A stretch of DNA of 10,076 bases from Desulfobacteraceae bacterium (GTDB lineage Bacteria > Desulfobacterota > Desulfobacteria > Desulfobacterales > SURF-7). Where the stretch lies: NCBI GenBank assembly GCA_030618925.1, contig JAUXCK010000065.1, positions 1 to 10,076 of the forward strand, in the 5' to 3' direction. Every line of letters starts with the position of its first letter. Within the stretch, counting starts at the first letter, position 1. Below, one piece after another: positions 7,188-10,076 of the stretch. A model generated the notes under the pieces. That model was given only the letters and a program-made list of their open reading frames with translations. It was not told the DNA's origin and made no database searches. The translations under genes were made by a program, and so were the position numbers.

Positions 7188-8486
7188 CTACCTGTTCATC
7201 AGATCTTCTATCTCCTCAGGTTCAACCGGAATTGTTTGCGTCAAATCAAGGGGGCCCTGATTTGTGACAAGGATATCATTCTCAATGCGGATGCCCAACT
7301 CCTCCTCCGGGATATAAATGCCGGGTTCACAGGTCAACACCATCCCTTCTTCAAACTTCCGGTGTTTATCTCCAGGATCATGGACGTCTAGACCCAGGTA
7401 ATGGGATGCGCCGTGCATGAAATATTTTTTATAGAGCGGTTTCTCCGGGTCCTGGCATTTAACTTCTTTGGCATTTAGAAGACCCAGGTCTATTAATTCA
7501 GCCTCCATTACTTTGCCGACATCCTTGTGGTATTCTTCCAGAACATTTCCGGGTTGAATCATCTGGATGGCCATCTTTTGCACCTTCAACACGGCCTCAT
7601 ATACCTTCCGCTGACGCCTGGAAAACCTTCCGCTCACCGGTATTGTTCGTGTTACATCAGCCGCATAATTGGCATATTCTGCACCAAAGTCCATGAGCAG
7701 AGTGTCACCCTCCCTGCACTGCCGATTATTTTTCACATAGTGGAGGATGCATGAATTGGCCCCGGATGCGATAATGGTCTCAAACGCCGGGCCCCGTGAC
7801 CTGTTTTTTAGAAACGCATTGATGATTTCCGCCTCGATTTCAAACTCCCATACACCGGGTCCGACAAAATCAAGCACTTTAAAAAAAGCTTTTTCAGTGA
7901 TACGGCAGGCCTGCGTGATCAAATCAATTTCCGCTTTACTTTTTGTGGCTCGCAGATGATGCATGATCGGGGCGATTCGCTCATATGTGTGCAAAGGGTA
8001 ATTTTTTTTACATTGCTTTAAAAAGCGCATGTCCCGGGTTTCCACGACAATGTCTGCCCGGGTGTGCTCATTGGTGTTCAGGTAAATATTTTCTGATTCA
8101 ATCGCCAGCGGCCTGAAAATTTTTTTAAACTCGCTTGTCCAGTATACCTTCTGAATGCCGGACACATTTTCCGCCTCTTGTCTTGAATACTTGGCCCCTT
8201 CCCAGACAGCGAGGTCTTCATTGGTTTCCCTGATAAATAATATTTCTTTGTGTTTGTCTTCTTTTGCATCAGGAAACAATACAAGAATACTTTCTTCCTG
8301 TTCAATGCCGCTCAGATAAAAAAAATCCGTGTCCTGAATAAAAGGATGGATTCCATCGGCACTTCTCGGCATCACATCATTGGAATTCAATACCGCCATG
8401 GAATTCGGTTTTAGCTGACTGAAAAACCTTTTTCTGTTTTGGACAAACAGGGTTTTGTCTATGGGTAAGTATCTCATAGTTTCCAT
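7188..8486 (-). CDS. pepP: Xaa-Pro aminopeptidase (M24B metallopeptidase, PepP type)
   Basis: Cytoplasmic aminopeptidase that removes an N-terminal residue preceding proline. The 432-residue protein has an N-terminal aminopeptidase-P domain (about 8-140) and a C-terminal pita-bread M24 domain (about 180-420). All five metal ligands of the dinuclear site are visible: Asp266, Asp277, His362 in HGASHYLGLDVHD, Glu387 in CEPG and Glu402 in RIEND. His250 and His369 match the other conserved histidines of PepP. Length is close to the E. coli enzyme. The start could be ATG at 8486 or the in-frame ATG at 8477 (residue 4), which has GGA five bases before it; neither has a strong ribosome binding site. 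It lies 51 bases downstream of the HD gene on the same strand, so the two are probably co-transcribed, without an obvious functional link. Confidence 0.93.
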   Translation of the reverse strand: METMRYLPIDKTLFVQNRKRFFSQLKPNSMAVLNSNDVMPRSADGIHPFIQDTDFFYLSGIEQEESILVLFPDAKEDKHKEILFIRETNEDLAVWEGAKYSRQEAENVSGIQKVYWTSEFKKIFRPLAIESENIYLNTNEHTRADIVVETRDMRFLKQCKKNYPLHTYERIAPIMHHLRATKSKAEIDLITQACRITEKAFFKVLDFVGPGVWEFEIEAEIINAFLKNRSRGPAFETIIASGANSCILHYVKNNRQCREGDTLLMDFGAEYANYAADVTRTIPVSGRFSRRQRKVYEAVLKVQKMAIQMIQPGNVLEEYHKDVGKVMEAELIDLGLLNAKEVKCQDPEKPLYKKYFMHGASHYLGLDVHDPGDKHRKFEEGMVLTCEPGIYIPEEELGIRIENDILVTNQGPLDLTQTIPVEPEEIEDLMNR

Positions 8487-8537
8487 TCAAAATAATTGAC
8501 CCGATCGCGTTCTGACGGGACTCACATCAGGCCGGCC

Positions 8538-9299
8538 CTAACAATAATCAGCAAACTCTGTTTGAATCACCTTGTAAAGCTGCCGGCCAATGGCCAACCC
8601 GGCATCAATAAATTGAGGGCCGTATTTCATCCCTGTTTTTGTGCGGAATGTATCTTTAATCCTGGCCAAAGCAGATATTCCATTTGAATAATGGCTGGCA
8701 AATTTAGCAAAAGGTATATCTGCAAATGCAACCATATCCCATATGGTGTAGAAAAAATTATCCGGACCCCAGCGAAATTTGTCCGCATCATAAAGACAGT
8801 CGGACATAAGCGCGCCCCCGGGTGATTTTATCTCAAGGATGGGTTTAAATGCCTCATGATTTCGAATGGCGTTTGTAATATCCTCGATTTCGCCTGCCTT
8901 GAACCCGGGCCAGGCAACCAGTTTTTCCCCGGCAAAAAGAGCCCCTTTTTCAGCATGATGCTTCTGGTTACGTCTAATATCATGAAGAAGCCCTGCACAT
9001 TGTACTAAAAAAATCCTGCGATGGACAAAAGCGCTGGAATACCCGGCAAGATCGCCCTCAATGGCCATTAACGCCCCTGCATCAAGCGTCACCTTTTCAG
9101 CGTGCGCCAGGCCATGGCCAAAATTACGCTCAATATTTTCAGCCACAAACAGTCTCAACGCCTTGATAACCGGATCTGTTTCAAACTGTTTCCGGGAAGA
9201 CGCGTGGGATTTCGGGAAATCCTCATAAAACGCCTGCCCGGGATACGCCAAAACAATCTGCCTGGCCCGCTCCCGTACTTGAGTATAAATATCATCCAT
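8538..9299 (-). CDS. HD-domain protein, putative metal-dependent phosphohydrolase
   Basis: A 253-residue soluble protein with an HD phosphohydrolase domain. Visible metal-binding candidates are His66 in HGLAHAEKV, the His106-Asp107 doublet in GLLHDI, His115 in the HHAEKGA segment, His148 in RNHEAF and Asp171 or Asp173 in LYDADKF. This order matches the HD superfamily, which hydrolyses phosphate mono- or diesters, often of nucleotides. No partner domain (no REC, GAF, nucleotidyltransferase or GYP signature) is seen, so the substrate cannot be named. The N-terminal 50 residues look helical and are not assigned. It is the first gene of a probable two-gene - strand unit with the aminopeptidase. 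ATG9299 lacks a clear ribosome binding site and its promoter is not evident. Confidence 0.8.
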   Translation of the reverse strand: MDDIYTQVRERARQIVLAYPGQAFYEDFPKSHASSRKQFETDPVIKALRLFVAENIERNFGHGLAHAEKVTLDAGALMAIEGDLAGYSSAFVHRRIFLVQCAGLLHDIRRNQKHHAEKGALFAGEKLVAWPGFKAGEIEDITNAIRNHEAFKPILEIKSPGGALMSDCLYDADKFRWGPDNFFYTIWDMVAFADIPFAKFASHYSNGISALARIKDTFRTKTGMKYGPQFIDAGLAIGRQLYKVIQTEFADYC

Positions 9300-9522
9300 A
9301 TGACAAAAATAACAAACAACCGAACATTAAACAAGTGGAACATACTTTCTTTATGGTGACGGTGACGGGCATAGACGGTATTACAATCGGCCTGATGCTG
9401 CCGACTCTTAAACTTAATGAACGCGTCATACAAAAAAAAATGGAAACGCACGCCTTCAATTCATTGATCATGGCTGAAAACCGCTCCCACAAATCTCACA
9501 GGGTGTTTAATATTTCTAATAA

Positions 9523-9551
9523 TTGACATTCAGGCTGTTTTTCTGTATAAT
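9523..9551 (+). promoter_or_regulatory. Consensus sigma-70 promoter for the small envelope protein gene
   Basis: TTGACA at 9523-9528 and TATAAT at 9546-9551 match the -35 and -10 consensus exactly, with the optimal 17-base spacing. Transcription would begin near 9558 and leave a leader of about 95 bases before ATG9654. An exact match at both hexamers is uncommon in natural promoters and suggests strong basal expression unless repressed. It is on the correct strand in a non-coding gap. Confidence 0.8.
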
Positions 9552-9568
9552 AACAGGGTCTGAACCTC

Positions 9569-9574
9569 TATAAT
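9569..9574 (+). promoter_or_regulatory. Second TATAAT (-10-like) in a repeated TATAATAACA decamer
   Basis: The decamer TATAATAACA occurs at 9546-9555 and again at 9569-9578, 23 bases apart. The second copy could be an alternative -10 hexamer, but no good -35 lies about 17 bases before it: that stretch overlaps the first -10. It may equally be a binding-site repeat or chance in AT-rich DNA. Confidence 0.35.
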
Positions 9575-9595
9575 AACAAAAATAAAATTAGCCCC

Positions 9596-9611
9596 TGGCT
9601 GACACCTTGCA
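9596..9611 (+). promoter_or_regulatory. Candidate sigma-54 (-24/-12) promoter
   Basis: TGGC at 9596-9599 and TTGCA at 9607-9611 have exactly the spacing of the sigma-54 consensus (TGGCAC, five bases, TTGCW), so GG at 9597-9598 and GC at 9609-9610 would be the -24 and -12 dinucleotides. Transcription would begin near 9622, leaving about 32 bases before ATG9654 including the ribosome binding site. Location and orientation fit. If real, an enhancer-binding activator would act from upstream, within 9300-9520 or the HD gene. Which activator is unknown; the NtrX-like protein of this window is one candidate, with the reservation about its contact loop. Confidence 0.6.
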
Positions 9612-9641
9612 TAAAAACCATTTTCCATGACACGATAAACC

Positions 9642-9648
9642 AAGGAGG
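9642..9648 (+). promoter_or_regulatory. Strong ribosome binding site of small envelope protein gene
   Basis: AAGGAGG is a perfect Shine-Dalgarno sequence five bases before ATG9654. It is by far the strongest in the window, where most genes have weak or no visible site. It fixes the start codon and implies efficient translation. Confidence 0.85.
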
Positions 9649-9653
9649 ACCCC

Positions 9654-9944
9654 ATGTTCAAGATGATTAAAAAATCTGTTACCATCTATCTGATCGCCGC
9701 CATGATTTTGATTCCTTTTGGGGCGACCGCCTTTGCCCGGACCGGAACGCCAACTGCCGGCGCCATGATCACCGATACCGTTCTGGCAAGACCTCTGGGA
9801 TTTGGGGCAATTGTTATTGGAACAGTCGCATTTGTTGTTTCCCTGCCCTTTTCAGCCCTGGGTGGAAACGTTGACCAGGCGTTCAAGAAAATGATGGTCC
9901 AACCCACCCGATTTACATTCATGCGGCCGATAGGTGTATTTTAA
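9654..9944 (+). CDS. Small exported or membrane protein of unknown function (96 residues)
   Basis: The basic N-terminus MFKMIKKS is followed by a hydrophobic segment (about 9-24) and AFA at 26-28, a plausible signal peptidase I site. Cleavage would leave a mature protein of about 68 residues with one hydrophobic segment at 48-69 (starting LGFGAIVIGTVAF) and the tail PTRFTFMRPIGVF. The pattern ARPLGFGA ... SLPFSALGGNV ... QPTRFTFMRP recalls a widespread proteobacterial family of small uncharacterised proteins; I know no function for it. There is no lipobox cysteine, and no cysteine at all. It probably sits in the inner membrane or envelope. The start is secure from the perfect ribosome binding site, and the upstream sigma-70 and sigma-54-like elements suggest strong and conditional expression. 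It is apparently monocistronic and divergent from the HD gene. Confidence 0.85.
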   Translation: MFKMIKKSVTIYLIAAMILIPFGATAFARTGTPTAGAMITDTVLARPLGFGAIVIGTVAFVVSLPFSALGGNVDQAFKKMMVQPTRFTFMRPIGVF

Positions 9945-10017
9945 TCCTGGGGGTGCCAACAGGTGAACTTATCAGGGAAAAACATGTTATCCCACACCCG
10001 GGCTGTTCACCCAGGAT
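9944..10017 (+). repeat. Imperfect inverted repeats downstream of the small gene
   Basis: Starting at the stop codon, ATCCTGGG (9944-9951), TG (9954-9955) and AACAG (9958-9962) can pair with CTGTTCACCCAGGAT at 10003-10017, leaving GG and CC bulged on the left arm. Inside it, GGGA and TCCC flank the palindrome AACATGTT. There is no T-tract after the right arm, so it is not a standard intrinsic terminator. It could stabilise the 3' end of the mRNA or act with Rho. The remaining bases to 10076 show no gene. Confidence 0.45.
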
Positions 10018-10076
10018 ACTGTAAAAATAAACAATATTATCATCAGGCAAATAAGCTGAACCCCACGCCCTGAATA

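Larger units (their letters stand above)
9300..9653. other. 354-base divergent intergenic region
   Basis: This AT-rich gap separates the - strand HD gene from the + strand small envelope protein. Bases 9300-9520 hold no convincing gene: the frame opening at GTG9335 lacks a ribosome binding site and its product resembles nothing I know. A tandem GGTGAC hexamer lies at 9355-9366 and a run of nine A at 9432-9440. Bases 9523-9653 hold the stacked promoter elements and ribosome binding site described separately. For the HD gene the best I see on the - strand is a weak TTGTTT / TATTTT pair 17 bases apart just upstream, which I would not rely on. Confidence 0.6.

Noticed and set aside
9155..9451. 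Possible 98-residue - strand gene overlapping the HD gene start
   Set aside because: Its C-terminal half is the HD gene read in another frame and its N-terminal half is a low-complexity translation of AT-rich DNA; it has no supporting start signals.
9335..9526. Possible 63-residue + strand gene in the divergent gap
   Set aside because: It begins with GTG, has no ribosome binding site, shows no recognisable motif and overlaps the -35 element of the strong promoter.

Overview
The window looks like chromosome of a Gram-negative sulfate-reducer-type deltaproteobacterium, most likely Desulfobacteraceae (Desulfobacterota). This rests on recognised protein families, on the gene order DUF4390 - ntrY - ntrX - rsmD - coaD, and on a LysR protein resembling a type common in these bacteria. 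It is inference from reading; no search was run. Coding density is high and base composition is moderate and even. I see no insertion sequence, phage gene, CRISPR array, tRNA or rRNA.

Left part, all on the + strand (1-7114). The 3' end of a DUF4390-type gene (1-143) runs into an NtrY-like membrane histidine kinase (169-2421) and an NtrX-like sigma-54-type response regulator (2518-3873). Then come rsmD (16S rRNA G966 methyltransferase, start corrected to 3878), coaD (phosphopantetheine adenylyltransferase, start corrected to 4463), a LysR-type regulator (4961-5857) and a 12-helix MFS transporter (5897-7114). Gaps are 4-96 bases, so much of this may be one transcript. The kinase and regulator should form one phosphorelay. 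The regulator keeps its ATPase and phosphorylation residues but has GAFAGA where the sigma-54 contact loop is normally GAFTGA.

Middle (7115-7187). A short convergent gap holds an inverted-repeat element that looks like a dispersed intergenic repeat.

Right part on the - strand (9299-7188). An HD-domain phosphohydrolase-like gene is followed by a complete Xaa-Pro aminopeptidase (pepP type).

Right end on the + strand (9300-10076). A 354-base gap divergent from the HD gene carries the most striking regulatory sequence: an exact consensus sigma-70 promoter (TTGACA, 17 bases, TATAAT), a second TATAAT 23 bases downstream, and then a near-consensus sigma-54 -24/-12 element. All sit above a very strong ribosome binding site and a 96-residue exported/membrane protein of unknown function. 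The gene is followed by imperfect inverted repeats.

Nothing here amounts to an obviously new multi-gene system. The points worth following are the altered sigma-54 contact loop and the stacked promoters of the small envelope protein.
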